Part shown: positions 8,824-17,049 of the stretch, one piece after another | Layout of the letters: every line of letters starts with the position of its first letter | Position numbering within the stretch: position 1 is the first letter of the stretch | The notes under the pieces: model-generated | Databases searched by the model: none | Told to the model about the DNA's origin: nothing | Seen by the model: the letters and a program-made list of their open reading frames with translations, nothing else | DNA from: Microvirga guangxiensis | GTDB taxonomy: Bacteria > Pseudomonadota > Alphaproteobacteria > Rhizobiales > Beijerinckiaceae | Assembly (NCBI RefSeq): GCF_900102135.1 | Contig: NZ_FMVJ01000003.1 | Location: 248,001 to 312,000, forward strand | Length of the DNA stretch: 64,000 nucleotides | Reading direction: 5' to 3' | Made by a program: the position numbers and the translations under genes

Positions 8824-8824
8824 A

Positions 8825-9526
8825 TCAGGACGCGAGAGCCGCAACCCCCAAAGGCGCCGTAACGTCCTCGGCGGCCCTCACGAGAGCGGCAAACAGCCTC
8901 TGCTGCGGCTTCTTCCAGACCAGAAGCTCCGGGTGCCATTGCACGCCGATGAGAAACGGAGCCTTCTCGTTCTCAATCGCCTGGACGATTCCGATTTCGT
9001 CACGCGCCGCGATCTTCAATCCATCGCCGAGCCGGTCGACGGACTGATGATGCAATGCGTTCACCAAGCAGGGATTGCAGTGCAGGATTCCGTCCAACCG
9101 TGAATCGCGCTCGATGGACACGCGCTTCTTCGGCAGCACGGTGCGCATCTTGGGCGCCTGCACGTAAACCTCGTAAATATCCGTGTGAAGGGTTCCGCCG
9201 AGCGCGACATTGATCATCTGCGATCCGCGGCAGATGCCGAGAACAGGGAGTTGCGCGGGCAGGGCCGCCTTCAGAAGCGTCAGCTCCATCTTGTCGCGGT
9301 CGGGGTCGATGCGCACGTCGGGAAGAACCTTGCCGCCGTAGATCTCAGCGCCGATATCGTCTCCCCCGCCGATGATGAGACCCTGCAAGGGCTCTTCCGG
9401 TAAAGGTTCTCCCGGAATCAGGCGCACGGAACGCGCACCCACGCGAAAGAGCGCCAGGCGATGCATGAGATAGCTGCGCCATCCACCCCGGCGGGATGTG
9501 GTGACGCCGATCAGGGGTCTCGTCAT
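8825..9526 (-). CDS. class-I glutamine amidotransferase-like hydrolase (peptidase C26 family)
   Basis: A 233-residue protein of the gamma-glutamyl hydrolase/PuuD type. Seen: IIGGGDDIG near the N-terminus, the nucleophile Cys in PVLGICRGSQMIN, and the catalytic His and Glu in GVQWHPELL. PuuD-like enzymes hydrolyse gamma-glutamyl amides; related proteins donate ammonia. The ATG overlaps the stop of the upstream amidoligase gene by 4 bases (ATGA), so the two are translated together. Pairing with an amidoligase suggests that one makes and the other removes or edits an amide link; the substrate is unknown. It ends one base from the convergent sensor gene. Confidence 0.86.
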   Translation of the reverse strand: MTRPLIGVTTSRRGGWRSYLMHRLALFRVGARSVRLIPGEPLPEEPLQGLIIGGGDDIGAEIYGGKVLPDVRIDPDRDKMELTLLKAALPAQLPVLGICRGSQMINVALGGTLHTDIYEVYVQAPKMRTVLPKKRVSIERDSRLDGILHCNPCLVNALHHQSVDRLGDGLKIAARDEIGIVQAIENEKAPFLIGVQWHPELLVWKKPQQRLFAALVRAAEDVTAPLGVAALAS

Positions 9527-10500
9527 GACCGTACGACCTGTTCCACCACGTTGGCCCAGCTTTTGTCCTCGCCTTTGAAGCCGAGATACGTGGTTCCTGC
9601 CGCATTGAGCTTTTCGCGGTCGGCCGCCAGCCGTTCGACGGCTACCCAGCGGTTCCAGTCCGGTGCGATGCTCCAGCCTGGATCGCTCGCTCGGGCGTCG
9701 GGCAGCCGGTAATGGAAGGTCGGACGCCCGTTGATCTTCTCGTTGGGGAGTACGGCTCTCACGCGCTCCCGGTCGAAATGATGCAGAAGGGGCAGCAGAT
9801 CGAGGTCGCGGTTACGGGTAGGATTGGCGGCCAGATAATCGTCGATGAAGCGCGGAATGTCGGGCCAGTAATCGGGCGAGACGATCCTGCGCACGTAATC
9901 GACGGGGAATGGATCGGCGAAACCGAGAAGATCACGGGTCCGGTCGGGCGAGACCTCTCGGCGCAGCCAGGAGTTCAGGAGCACGAAGCTCTTCATGAAA
10001 GCCGTGAGCGTCTCCGCATCCTGGCGTGGGATCTCGGGATTGAAGTGCAGGCCGAAAGCATAAAAGGGCGCATCCTGCGTGCCTTTCGCACCGAGCTTGC
10101 GCAGGATGTCGAGAATGCGGTCGAGCTCCTGCAGGCGATCCACCGGGGTTGGAGCCGTCACCAGCTCGCAGGGTACGAGGTAGCTTGCAGCAAAGCCGAA
10201 GAGGGCGGCGATCTTGGGCAGCATGCCCTTGCGGTTCCCCCCGCCTTTCCCCGGATGGAGGATGCGGCTGTCGAGTTCCACCGTCAGCTCCCCGATAGCG
10301 GAATCCTTCAGGGCGAAGGAATGCGGGTCTGCCTCGACGAGACGGCCGCCAAGGGCCTCCTGCAGAGCCTGCACCGTCTTCTCGGCGGAGGGGCCGACGA
10401 ACTCGATCTCCACCCCGACCGTGCGCACCTCGCCCTGCTCATTGTGGAGCATGGGAGGGGGCAGAAAATCGATCGAGGTAGGAAGCGCAAGTTGCGCCAT
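9523..10500 (-). CDS. amidoligase family protein (ATP-dependent COOH-NH2 ligase fold)
   Basis: A 325-residue protein resembling the putative amidoligase family (Pfam Amidoligase_2, glutamine-synthetase/gamma-glutamylcysteine-ligase-like fold). Hallmarks are the Glu-rich metal-binding strand VGVEIEFVGP, the paired strand GELTVELDSRIL, and FGLHFNPEI with His and Asn typical of this fold. The ATG is fixed by GGAG 6 bases upstream; the frame is open further 5' but reads as non-coding. It is the first gene of a two-gene unit with the C26 amidotransferase-like protein, a combination known for amidoligases. It presumably forms an amide or gamma-glutamyl bond on a small molecule or peptide. The substrate cannot be told. 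Confidence 0.82.
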   Translation of the reverse strand: MAQLALPTSIDFLPPPMLHNEQGEVRTVGVEIEFVGPSAEKTVQALQEALGGRLVEADPHSFALKDSAIGELTVELDSRILHPGKGGGNRKGMLPKIAALFGFAASYLVPCELVTAPTPVDRLQELDRILDILRKLGAKGTQDAPFYAFGLHFNPEIPRQDAETLTAFMKSFVLLNSWLRREVSPDRTRDLLGFADPFPVDYVRRIVSPDYWPDIPRFIDDYLAANPTRNRDLDLLPLLHHFDRERVRAVLPNEKINGRPTFHYRLPDARASDPGWSIAPDWNRWVAVERLAADREKLNAAGTTYLGFKGEDKSWANVVEQVVRS

Positions 10501-10642
10501 TGCGAACTCCGGCGGACACGAAAACGTGAGGCGGGGAGTGAACGGGTGCGGTGTGGCTGAGTTCCTCACTTTTGCTTTCTCCCCCTCTTTTCGGCCCCGC
10601 AGTGTGGCGTTTGGATCTTCCTTTGGGTAAAAACCCGCCATC

Positions 10643-12055
10643 ATGACCGCGAAATTCGACAAATCCGCCTGGTTGGCGGAGCTGCAGGCGACTTTGTCTC
10701 TAGGCTGGCCCCTGGTTCTGACCAACGTGGCTCAGAACGCCTTGATGACGACTGATGTCATCCTCATGGGATGGCTCGGATCCAGCGCCCTGGCGGCAGG
10801 TGCGCTAGGCACGAATCTTTATTTCGCGTTCCTCATCTTCGGCATTGGCCTCATGAGCGCGGTCTCGCCCCTGGTCGCTGAGGAACTCGGCCGCAAACGG
10901 CACTCCGTGCGCGAAGTCCGCCGCACCGTGCGGCAGGGCTTCTGGGCCGCGATTACCGTGGCGGTTCCGATCTGGACCGTGTCATGGAACGGAGAGTTCC
11001 TGCTGCTCGCCATGGGACAGGAGCCACTGCTGGCCCATGAGGCGGGTCAGTACATCCGCGCGCTGCAGTGGAGCCTGCTGCCCTTCCTGCTCTATCTGGT
11101 TCTGCGCTCGTTCCTGGCTGCGCTGGAACGGCCCGGCTGGCCGCTCATCGTCGGTGTGCTGGCGGTTCCAGTAAACCTCGGTGCCGCTTATTGCTTCATG
11201 TTCGGCAAGCTCGGCATGCCCAATCTCGGCCTCATCGGCGCAGGCGTCGGTACGGGAATCGCAAGCACGTTCATGTTCGTGGCGCTCGCTACCGTCATCT
11301 GCCTCGATCCCAAGCTCAAGCGCTACTATATCTTCGGACGCTTCTGGCGCCCCGACTGGCCGCGCTACCGGACCCTGTGGCGCATCGGCGTGCCCATCGG
11401 CCTGACCCTGGCCTTCGAGGTAACGATCTTCAATGCAGCAGCCCTCCTGATGGGCCGCATCGGCGCCAATGAGTTGGCGGCTCACGCCATTGCGCTTCAG
11501 ATCGCCTCTTTCTGCTTCATGGTGCCCTTCGGCTTGAGCCAGGCTGCGACGGTGCGCGTGGGCCGCGCCTATGGGGCACAGGACGGGGCGGGCGTTACCC
11601 GTGCAGGCTGGACAGCCTTCGCGCTCGGAACGGGGTTCATGGTGGTGACGGCATCCCTCATGCTGTTCACGCCGCACCTTCTGCTCAGCGCCTTCCTCGA
11701 CATGGGCGATCCGAAGAATGCGCCTGTGATCGGGTTTGCCGTGTCCTTCCTGGTCATGGCGGCAATCTTCCAGCTCGCCGATGCTGCGCAGGCAGTCGGA
11801 GCGGGCATGCTGCGCGGCCTGCAGGATACGCGGGTGCCCATGATCTATGCGGCCATAGGCTATTGGGGCATCGGCCTGCCGCTGGGCATCGTGCTGGCCT
11901 TCGGCACGGAGCTTCGGGGTATCGGCATCTGGATCGGACTGGCGACCGGCCTCGGCGTCGTCGCTTCCCTGATGCTCTGGCGATGGATGCATCGTGACAG
12001 GCTCGGCCTCGTCACGGCAGTGCCGCAGGACGTTCAGGAGGCGTTCGCGAGCTGA
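10643..12055 (+). CDS. MATE family multidrug efflux transporter (NorM type)
   Basis: A 470-residue inner-membrane exporter with about twelve helices in two similar halves. The first half opens with LSLGWPLVLTNVAQNALMTTD and the second with WRIGVPIGLTLAFEV, the expected inverted pseudo-repeat of MATE proteins, which expel cationic drugs or metabolites in exchange for Na+ or H+. Length matches the family (450-480). It is divergent from the amidoligase gene with 142 bases between them, so co-regulation is possible. Its 3' end overlaps that of ispH by 22 bases in convergent orientation. Confidence 0.93.
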   Translation: MTAKFDKSAWLAELQATLSLGWPLVLTNVAQNALMTTDVILMGWLGSSALAAGALGTNLYFAFLIFGIGLMSAVSPLVAEELGRKRHSVREVRRTVRQGFWAAITVAVPIWTVSWNGEFLLLAMGQEPLLAHEAGQYIRALQWSLLPFLLYLVLRSFLAALERPGWPLIVGVLAVPVNLGAAYCFMFGKLGMPNLGLIGAGVGTGIASTFMFVALATVICLDPKLKRYYIFGRFWRPDWPRYRTLWRIGVPIGLTLAFEVTIFNAAALLMGRIGANELAAHAIALQIASFCFMVPFGLSQAATVRVGRAYGAQDGAGVTRAGWTAFALGTGFMVVTASLMLFTPHLLLSAFLDMGDPKNAPVIGFAVSFLVMAAIFQLADAAQAVGAGMLRGLQDTRVPMIYAAIGYWGIGLPLGIVLAFGTELRGIGIWIGLATGLGVVASLMLWRWMHRDRLGLVTAVPQDVQEAFAS

Positions 12056-13002
12056 GCGATCAGCTGTGAGATGTCGACCGGAGCGAATTGCGTGCCCTCG
12101 TGCGTCACGCGAACCTCTTCGACAGTGATGCGCCGCCATTGCGCCAATAGGGCGAGGGCTTCCTGCACCAGCTCCTCAGGGGCTGAAGCGCCTGCTGTGA
12201 TGCCGATCACCGCTGCGCCGTCGATGAAGGATAACGTGAGGTCCTTCGGGTCCTGCATGAGAAGGGCGGGCCGCCCCTCGCTCTCGGCCACTTCGTAGAG
12301 GCGGTTGGTGTTCGATGAGTTGCGCGCGCCGCATACGATGATGCGCTCGGCACGTTCCGCAATCACTCGCACGGCAAGCTGGCGGTTCTGCGTGGCATAG
12401 CAGATCGTCTTGATGTCCGGTCCCAGGATGGCGGGAAAGCGCCGCTTCAGGGCGGCGATAATCTCCCGCGTGTCGTCCACGGATAATGTGGTCTGGGTGA
12501 TGTAGGCGATGCGTTCCGGGTCGCTGACATTCAGCGAAAGGGCTTCCTCGACGCTATCGATGATGTGAACGATGCCGTCGATCTGCCCGATGGTGCCTTC
12601 GATTTCCACATGGCCGCGATGACCGATGACGATGACCTCGCGCCCCGCCTTGGCGTGGCGCTGTCCTTCCAAGTGAACTCGGCGCACGAGCGGACAGGTG
12701 GCATCCAGCACAGCGAGCTTCCGGCTCCTTGCTTCCCGCTCCACGCTGCGTGAAACCCCGTGTGCGCTGAAGATGGCGACTGCTCCGTCCGGAATCTCGG
12801 ACACATCCTCGACGAAAACCGCGCCTTGGCGTTTGAGTTCGTTGACGACGCGTCCGTTATGCACGATCTCGTGGCGCACATAGACAGGACGGTCTGTCCG
12901 TTGAAGGGCATCCTCGACCGCCCGAATGGCACGTTCGACGCCCGCGCAGAAGCCGCGTGGGGCCGCCAGAAGAACGGTGAGAGGAGGACGATCCTGGATC
13001 AT
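12034..13002 (-). CDS. ispH: 4-hydroxy-3-methylbut-2-enyl diphosphate reductase
   Basis: A 322-residue IspH/LytB, the last enzyme of the MEP pathway, converting HMBPP to IPP and DMAPP with a 4Fe-4S cluster. All three cluster cysteines are present: RGFCAGV, DATCPLV and KTICYATQ. The catalytic Glu is in HVEIEGTIG. The start is the ATG whose last bases form the TGA of hpnE (ATGA, 4-base overlap); the frame continues 135 bases upstream inside hpnE. It closes the squalene/carotenoid operon, where it would raise supply of C5 units. It may be a second copy, since a housekeeping ispH elsewhere cannot be excluded. Confidence 0.95.
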   Translation of the reverse strand: MIQDRPPLTVLLAAPRGFCAGVERAIRAVEDALQRTDRPVYVRHEIVHNGRVVNELKRQGAVFVEDVSEIPDGAVAIFSAHGVSRSVEREARSRKLAVLDATCPLVRRVHLEGQRHAKAGREVIVIGHRGHVEIEGTIGQIDGIVHIIDSVEEALSLNVSDPERIAYITQTTLSVDDTREIIAALKRRFPAILGPDIKTICYATQNRQLAVRVIAERAERIIVCGARNSSNTNRLYEVAESEGRPALLMQDPKDLTLSFIDGAAVIGITAGASAPEELVQEALALLAQWRRITVEEVRVTHEGTQFAPVDISQLIAQLANAS

Positions 13003-14285
13003 GCGGCGTCCTCTCTTCGGAGTGCAGGATGACGGGAAGCCGAAGCTCCCGTCAACGGCGTATGCAAGAGAGCCGCCACGGCTTCCGTGCCGGAGATGAC
13101 GGCGCTCTCGATGGTTGCAGGCATCGATCCGATCCAATCCCCTGCAAGCGCCAGATTGGCGAGGGGCCGCAAGGGCGGTTGCGGCAGCGGCGTGACATCC
13201 TGACGGATCGTGGCGCGCTTTTCCTTCACGACGCGCGCCTCGGGCTGCTTGTCAGGAGATGCATCAAGGCCGAGATCACCCAGTGTCGGTGCGATCTCGC
13301 GCCAGACAAGCGCGGCAAGATCCGCCGCGCTGTCGAGGACGGCCGAGTCGGCCGCCGATATCGTGACGCCCACATGGTCCTGGCGCACCAGCAGCCATTG
13401 CGTCAGCCCGCCTGTGAAACCAATGAAACGAGGCTCGTCCAGCCCGGGCAAGCGGAAGTGTACGTTGAGGATTGCCTCGAAGCGCTGAGGCACGGGCACG
13501 GCAGGAAGCAATCGCTCTATCTCGTAAGGCGGCAGCGCGAGGATCACCCTGTCCTCGGGGCCAAGGGCGATGGTTCGATCCGTGAGGCTCAGTCCGATGA
13601 CACGCTCGCCGTTGGTCAACAGATTGCGCAGGCGCTGACCGGCCAGGAGGGGGACGCCGCGCCCCTGCAATGTCTCGATGGCAGGCTGGATGAGGTCTTC
13701 GCTCAACCCGTTTCTCGCCACGAGCAAGCGGCCGGCCCGCGGCCACATCAAACGCCTCAGAGCACAGCCGAGACGGCGGGCGGAAGCCGTGCTCGGCGGG
13801 GTGTTGAGAACGGCCACAGTCAGCGGGCCGATCAGGCTGTTCATGATCGGCCTGTCGCCGATGATCGATGCGACGGAGCATTCCTGGGCAGGAAAGGCGA
13901 GACGCAGGAGCCGCAGAAGGTCGGCAATGCCCAATCCATTGGGGCGGCGCGAAGGCCGCAGCCATGACCATGGCGACAAGCCGACCCGATGCATGACCTT
14001 CGTGGGCAGGTCGTACAGCGGAAGGCCCTTCCGCTCAGGCTCGATCCATCGGTCCCTCGCCCCAATGGATTTAAGAAGGCTCAGTGCGTTCCGGTTGGCC
14101 GTGAGAAGAACATGGGTGCCGTTGTCGTGAGAAAATCCGTTGGCGGAACGGATCGTGCGGCAGCGGCCTCCTGCCTGGGGGGCCGCTTCATAGAGAACGG
14201 CTTCGCCACCTTCCTCGGTTGTCGCAAGAGCGGCGCTGAGGCCGGCAATGCCGGCGCCGACAATATGAGTGCGTCTTGCCGTCAT
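12999..14285 (-). CDS. hpnE: hydroxysqualene reductase / squalene-associated FAD-dependent desaturase HpnE
   Basis: A 428-residue FAD flavoprotein of the amine-oxidase superfamily. The N-terminal dinucleotide-binding motif is IVGAGIAGLSAAL, followed by GGRCRT and the substrate-domain motif NGTHVLL. The region RRLGCALRRLMWPRAG and the length fit HpnE rather than CrtI. In the HpnCDE route HpnE reduces hydroxysqualene to squalene. The gene overlaps the HpnC-HpnD fusion by 4 bases upstream and ispH by 4 bases downstream, so the three are translationally coupled. Typical CrtI proteins are about 500 residues, longer than this. Confidence 0.9.
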   Translation of the reverse strand: MTARRTHIVGAGIAGLSAALATTEEGGEAVLYEAAPQAGGRCRTIRSANGFSHDNGTHVLLTANRNALSLLKSIGARDRWIEPERKGLPLYDLPTKVMHRVGLSPWSWLRPSRRPNGLGIADLLRLLRLAFPAQECSVASIIGDRPIMNSLIGPLTVAVLNTPPSTASARRLGCALRRLMWPRAGRLLVARNGLSEDLIQPAIETLQGRGVPLLAGQRLRNLLTNGERVIGLSLTDRTIALGPEDRVILALPPYEIERLLPAVPVPQRFEAILNVHFRLPGLDEPRFIGFTGGLTQWLLVRQDHVGVTISAADSAVLDSAADLAALVWREIAPTLGDLGLDASPDKQPEARVVKEKRATIRQDVTPLPQPPLRPLANLALAGDWIGSMPATIESAVISGTEAVAALLHTPLTGASASRHPALRREDAA

Positions 14286-15940
14286 GCGGGCCTCATGGCG
14301 CGGGTGAGAAGGTGCAGCTTGTCTGCCGTAGTGAGCCGGAGCCTGCCCTGGCGCATGCCCCAGCCGCGGGCGATGAGCCGATCGAGAACGCGGCGATAGT
14401 TTTCCATCATCAGGATGGCGGGCTTGAGGGCCGCCCGATCAAGGCTCGTCAAGGCTTCGTCCGCAGCCGCAAATCCTGTACGGGCCTCCTCAGCGAGCGT
14501 CTCGCATATGCGAGCGAAGCGGGGATCGGCAACCAGAGCGGCAGCCGGCGCATCCTGCAGACCGAGCTGGGCGAGACGGGAGAGCGGGATATAGACACGC
14601 TCGCGCGCCGCATCCTCGTCTACATCGCGCAGAATGTTCACGAGCTGCAGGGTCCGCCCGAGATCGAGCGCAAAAGCGCGCGCTTTCGGCACCCCGAATA
14701 CATGCACCGAGAGCGTCCCGACAGAGCCTGCCACCCGACGCCCGTAGAGATGAAGATCGTGGTCGCTGCTTAACCGGACCCGCTCGGCGCTGTCGGTCTC
14801 CATGCCATCGAGCAGGGCGTGGCACTCTTCGAGCGGCAGCCTGAACAGACTCGATGCACGAGCGAGCTCGCGGCCGATGGGCGTCTCGGGCGCACGGCGG
14901 AGCCGGTCGATCTCTCGCCGCCATTCCCTCAGGAAACGGATCTTTTCCGAGGGCGGAACATTGCTGTCCGCGATGTCATCCACATTGCGGCAGAACGCAT
15001 AGACCGCATGGATGGCGCGGCGGCGCTCATAACTCAAGCTCTGCATGCCGAGCCGGAACGACGAGCCCGACCGGCGCACCGCCTCTGCAGTGACATGCGT
15101 ATCCTGGCTTTCCGGTTTGCGGATGAGGCCGGACAATCCGACCATGAAGGCACGCGCCTTGTCCGCCTTGTTGGTCTCGACGCGCTCAAGAACAGGGTCG
15201 CTCGTACGCAGACGCCGGCTCAAACGGTCTGCAAGCGCGATGGTAGCCATGCTTTGCGCGCGCAGGCGCTTGTTCTGCAGCCGCTCAGGTAGAATACGTG
15301 AGCTGTCGATCAGGCTGTCGACACGATCCAGCATGGCATCCAGGATCATGCGCCGCATCGCTGCCTGAGCTGGATCGAAAAACGCCTTGTCGCCTCCGAG
15401 AGGCATTGTCCATTGAAGAGGAATGTAGATGCGCCCGAGATTTTGCAGATCCTTACCGCAATCCTGCAGGTGGTTGAGGATCTGCAGGGCCGTGCACAGA
15501 GCATCGGAGGGCGCATATGCGGAGGCACATTCGCCATGGAGCTGCAGCAGGAAGCGTCCGACCGGATTGGCGGAGAGACGGCAATACCCGGTGAGATCTT
15601 CCCAATTGTTGTAGCGCGTCTTGATCACATCTTGCCGGAAGGCGCGCAGCATCTCGCGGGCCTGGGCGATGCCGCATCTGTGCTTCTTATCGGCTTCATG
15701 CAACAGCATGGCCTCAGGAGCCTTTGGATCGCCCATGACGAGCGCCTGCTCCAGAGCCTCAAGGCGCGCAAGTTTCTCGCTCGCTCCGAGATCGGGTGCA
15801 TCGGCTACGTCGTCGGCAAGGCGCACGAAGGCGTAGAAGGCGAGCACCGCCTCTCGATGCTCCGGCGACAGCACGAGAGAGGCGACAGGAAAGTTCTCGT
15901 CCTTTGGTCTTTTCGTTGCATCCTTCGCCAGCATGCTCAT
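14282..15940 (-). CDS. fused HpnC-HpnD squalene/presqualene synthase
   Basis: 552 residues holding two complete trans-isoprenyl diphosphate synthase (squalene/phytoene synthase) domains in one frame. The N-terminal half is HpnC-like: first Asp-rich motif FVRLADDVAD, second DCGKDLQNLGRIYIP. The C-terminal half from about residue 290 is HpnD-like: MQSLSYERRRAIHAVYAFCR, DDIAD, then NILRDVDEDAARERVYIP. HpnD joins two farnesyl diphosphates into presqualene diphosphate and HpnC converts that to hydroxysqualene, normally as separate proteins. No stop, frameshift or low-quality junction is visible. The ATG overlaps the upstream stop by 4 bases; a second ATG two codons later is possible. Coupled to hpnE downstream. 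Confidence 0.88.
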   Translation of the reverse strand: MSMLAKDATKRPKDENFPVASLVLSPEHREAVLAFYAFVRLADDVADAPDLGASEKLARLEALEQALVMGDPKAPEAMLLHEADKKHRCGIAQAREMLRAFRQDVIKTRYNNWEDLTGYCRLSANPVGRFLLQLHGECASAYAPSDALCTALQILNHLQDCGKDLQNLGRIYIPLQWTMPLGGDKAFFDPAQAAMRRMILDAMLDRVDSLIDSSRILPERLQNKRLRAQSMATIALADRLSRRLRTSDPVLERVETNKADKARAFMVGLSGLIRKPESQDTHVTAEAVRRSGSSFRLGMQSLSYERRRAIHAVYAFCRNVDDIADSNVPPSEKIRFLREWRREIDRLRRAPETPIGRELARASSLFRLPLEECHALLDGMETDSAERVRLSSDHDLHLYGRRVAGSVGTLSVHVFGVPKARAFALDLGRTLQLVNILRDVDEDAARERVYIPLSRLAQLGLQDAPAAALVADPRFARICETLAEEARTGFAAADEALTSLDRAALKPAILMMENYRRVLDRLIARGWGMRQGRLRLTTADKLHLLTRAMRPA

Positions 15941-17049
15941 CGCGTCGCTCCGACCGGATAGCACCTTCCCTTCCATCCGGTCTGACCAATGCCCCCGATC
16001 CGCAGGAGAACGCCCCATTGGATGGCAAGGCTCGTAAGCACGGTCAGGGGATGCACAAGGATGGAGAGAGGGTTTTCACGCGTGGCGATCGACACCATGG
16101 CTCGTGTAGCGAGAGAGAGAGAGGCCGCCCACACAACGGGCCAGATAGGAGCGATAGGAAGAAGAGCAAAGGGCAGGACATGTCCGCCGAGAAGCAGCGC
16201 GGTCCAGATCGGCAGCGCCACGGGTTTCGCCATGCCCTCATGGGCATTCTTGGCAAAGCCGTTCCAGGCATCGGTGAAGCGGGTGTACATGCGGCATGAG
16301 GCAAGTCTCTCGCCGGGCACGAGATCCGTCATGAAGCCATGGTGGCGGAAGAGGCGGGCGAGCTGAATCCCGTCGTGGATGAAGGACCGAATGGCCGCGT
16401 GCCCGCCGCTTGCGCGGTAGGCCTCCCGCTCCATCAGCATGAGCTGTCCGCAGGCTGCGCCAAAGCCGGGATGAAGCGACGCGCGCATGAAGCCCATGGG
16501 CAGGTAGCCGAGAAGCAGCAGGTTGATCATGGGGATCGTCAACAACTCACCCGGCGTCTTCATGATCTGCCGCGGAACCGCGCTCACGAGACGCGCACCT
16601 GTCTCCTGAGCGTGGCCAGCCAAAAGGCTTGCGGCTTGGGGCGACAGTCTCACATCCGCATCGACGAAGAGGAAATGCGTTCCGCGTGCATGCTCCGAAA
16701 GGTGATGGCAGGCGTGGATCTTGCCTGTCCAGCCATCCGTCAAAGGAGGGGCGTTCAGCAGCCGAACACGTGCATCGCGGGATGCGATGGAGCGTACGAT
16801 GTCGGCGGTCCCGTCGGTCGAGCCATCGTCCATCACCAATACCTCAACGGCAACGTCACGGCTTGCGAGTGCTGCCTCGACAGCAGGCCGGATATTCGCA
16901 GCCTCGTTGCGTGCGGGAATGAGGATGGAAACGAGGGTGCCTTCCCGTGCGGGCCTGAGCGGGGTTCTGCCCAACACGGTGAGGTTGATGGTGGAAAGAA
17001 CGGCAGGCAGGGCCGCGAGTGCAAGAAGGATGAGTCCGATCACCATCAT
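15937..17049 (-). CDS. family 2 glycosyltransferase of the squalene/carotenoid operon
   Basis: A 370-residue membrane-bound GT-A glycosyltransferase. An N-terminal helix is followed by SILIPARNEAANI, the nucleotide-binding VMDDGSTDGT, the metal-binding DxD in FLFVDADVRL, and an acceptor-site segment; three hydrophobic helices close the C-terminus. It resembles HpnB-like and CruC/CrtQ-like transferases. Set between an acyltransferase and squalene synthase genes, it most likely transfers a sugar from a nucleotide donor to a terpenoid acceptor such as a hydroxylated or carboxylated carotenoid. It overlaps both neighbours by 4 bases. The specific sugar and acceptor are not deducible. Confidence 0.85.
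   Translation of the reverse strand: MMVIGLILLALAALPAVLSTINLTVLGRTPLRPAREGTLVSILIPARNEAANIRPAVEAALASRDVAVEVLVMDDGSTDGTADIVRSIASRDARVRLLNAPPLTDGWTGKIHACHHLSEHARGTHFLFVDADVRLSPQAASLLAGHAQETGARLVSAVPRQIMKTPGELLTIPMINLLLLGYLPMGFMRASLHPGFGAACGQLMLMEREAYRASGGHAAIRSFIHDGIQLARLFRHHGFMTDLVPGERLASCRMYTRFTDAWNGFAKNAHEGMAKPVALPIWTALLLGGHVLPFALLPIAPIWPVVWAASLSLATRAMVSIATRENPLSILVHPLTVLTSLAIQWGVLLRIGGIGQTGWKGRCYPVGATR

Noticed and set aside
12999..14285. Calling this flavoprotein a C40 carotenoid desaturase (CrtI/CrtD)
   Set aside because: It is short (428 residues), lacks the long CrtI insertion, and is coupled to HpnC-HpnD; HpnE fits better.
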